Assembly (NCBI GenBank): GCA_965215115.1
Contig: OZ244050.1
Coordinates: 1,922,001-1,986,000, forward strand
Source of the DNA: CALDTK01 sp965215115
Lineage (GTDB): Bacteria; Bacteroidota; Bacteroidia; Chitinophagales; Saprospiraceae
Reading direction: 5' to 3'
Length of the DNA stretch: 64,000 nt
In this document: positions 63,379 to 64,000 of the stretch, piece after piece
Layout of the letters: each line of letters opens with the position of its first letter
Position numbering within the stretch: the first letter of the stretch is position 1
Translations under genes and position numbers: made by a program
The notes under the pieces: generated by a model
The model's database searches: none
What the model was told of the DNA's origin: nothing
The model's input: the letters and a program-made list of their open reading frames with translations, nothing else

Positions 63379-64000
63379 TTAGGGGAGGGGTGCCCCGGCT
63401 AGCTGTAGCTCCTCCCACTCGCGGTGCAGGAGGTCGCGCCGCTCGCGGTACAACGCAGACAAGGGTAGGGCCCGCTGGGAGACGAGGGCGGAGGTGGCGT
63501 AGAACTTTGGCTCGACCGCGGTCGCGCGATTCATCTGGGCGATGAGGGCTTGGCGCAGTGGCAGCGCGCGGGTACCCAATACCTCGGCGCCGGTCATGGC
63601 CGTGAGTTCTCCCGCGTCAATCAGTTTCCGCAGGGCTTGCAGCCCGGGCTCCGGCCGTTCGCCGAGGGCAACAGCTGTCGCCAAAACGGCCGCGACCTGC
63701 GGGTAGGGGTCTTCGAGCGCGGGCAGCAGCTCCGCCGGGACACTCGTGAGTTGGCGATCAGTCACGAGGTTGGCCAGCCCGACCGCCCCCCAGTAGCGAA
63801 GGGCCGGGTCGGTCGCGCGAACCAAGGTCGCCAGGCGGGGGAGGTCGGCGGCGGTGGCCGAGCTGGCCGCGTGGGCCGCCTCGATCACGGCGGCGTAATC
63901 GAAGCCGTCCTGCGCCGCGGCGTAGACGGAGCCGTACTCACGGGCGAGTTCCGCGCGCCGGAAATTGGGTAGCAATCCCATGTCCTGGGTCCGGAGGCTG
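63379..64000 (-). CDS. C-terminus of a sulfatase with HEAT-like repeats (truncated by window edge)
   Basis: The frame is open to the right edge; ATG 63981 is internal, because upstream codons continue as SLRTQD and the join RTQDMGLLPNF resembles the end of a sulfatase catalytic domain (typically DxGLLPE). The remaining ~195 residues are helical HEAT-like repeats (LATLVRATDPALRYWGAVGLANLV, ALEDPYPQVAAVLATAVAL, LRKLIDAGELTAMTGAEVLG), the usual C-terminal extension of one Bacteroidota sulfatase group. Element at 63674 with GACA loop. Confidence 0.7.
   Translation of the reverse strand, partial: SLRTQDMGLLPNFRRAELAREYGSVYAAAQDGFDYAAVIEAAHAASSATAADLPRLATLVRATDPALRYWGAVGLANLVTDRQLTSVPAELLPALEDPYPQVAAVLATAVALGERPEPGLQALRKLIDAGELTAMTGAEVLGTRALPLRQALIAQMNRATAVEPKFYATSALVSQRALPLSALYRERRDLLHREWEELQLAGAPLP

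Overview
The window is 64 kb of GC-rich chromosome from a member of the Bacteroidota. The evidence is a SusC/SusD pair, three proteins (one a broken gene) ending in a type IX secretion sorting domain, lipoprotein signals, DUF4861, DUF5009 and GH140-like families, and TAnnTT-type -7 boxes. The high GC suggests a Saprospiria- or Rhodothermia-like lineage rather than Bacteroides; that placement is inference.

Layout. 1-5540: the end of an extracellular contractile injection system (eCIS) cluster, with a baseplate/spike-associated fragment, the tape-measure protein, a candidate payload with an AT-rich C-terminus, and the AAA+ ATPase. 5550-10952: asnS, an alpha/beta hydrolase, a GH140-like apiosidase, an AraC regulator and a SnoaL-like lipoprotein. 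10949-16781: four glycosyltransferases on the minus strand, the first fused to a sucrose-phosphatase-like HAD domain. 17043-24248: PadR/PspC pair, PQQ dehydrogenase with a haem c domain, small membrane proteins, DUF5009 protein, a broken T9SS-exported hydrolase and an orphan HigA. 24373-33417: adenosine deaminase, a wrecked sulfatase, GH88, a second (intact) sulfatase, DUF4861 lipoprotein, alginate-lyase-family lipoprotein and an SDR. 33454-40468: a minus-strand operon led by a LacI regulator and ending in uxaA-uxaB. 40778-61476: a divergent plus-strand series susC-susD-susE-like-GH31-SGNH-uxuA::dctP-dctQ-dctM-T9SS protein-kdgK-eda-kduD-kduI-uxaC. 61653-64000: a PhoD-like phosphatase and the C-terminus of another sulfatase.

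How it works together: 24-64 kb is a polysaccharide utilisation locus for a sulfated, uronate-rich glycan. Sulfatases, GH88, the lyase and GH31 release neutral sugars, unsaturated uronates, glucuronate and galacturonate. SusCD moves oligomers across the outer membrane and the TRAP system moves monomers across the inner one. UxaC-UxaB-UxaA, UxaC-(reductase)-UxuA and KduI-KduD all converge on KDG, which KdgK and Eda split to pyruvate and glyceraldehyde 3-phosphate.

The most unusual signal is not a gene. About 67 copies of a 14-15 nt element, roughly one per kilobase, lie mostly inside genes in both orientations and several reading frames. Each reads GTTTT, a 3-nt arm, a GNNA (mostly GNRA) tetraloop, and the complementary 3-nt arm. 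The arms differ between copies yet remain complementary, so a hairpin, not a linear word, appears to be conserved. A second global pattern is a TACYTTnn -7 box ending 4-6 nt before the start codon of several genes, which implies leaderless mRNAs. Other points of note are a UxuA-DctP fusion ORF, a perfect 68-bp palindrome that shares its core with a 66-bp promoter palindrome, and shared operator candidates for the LacI regulator.
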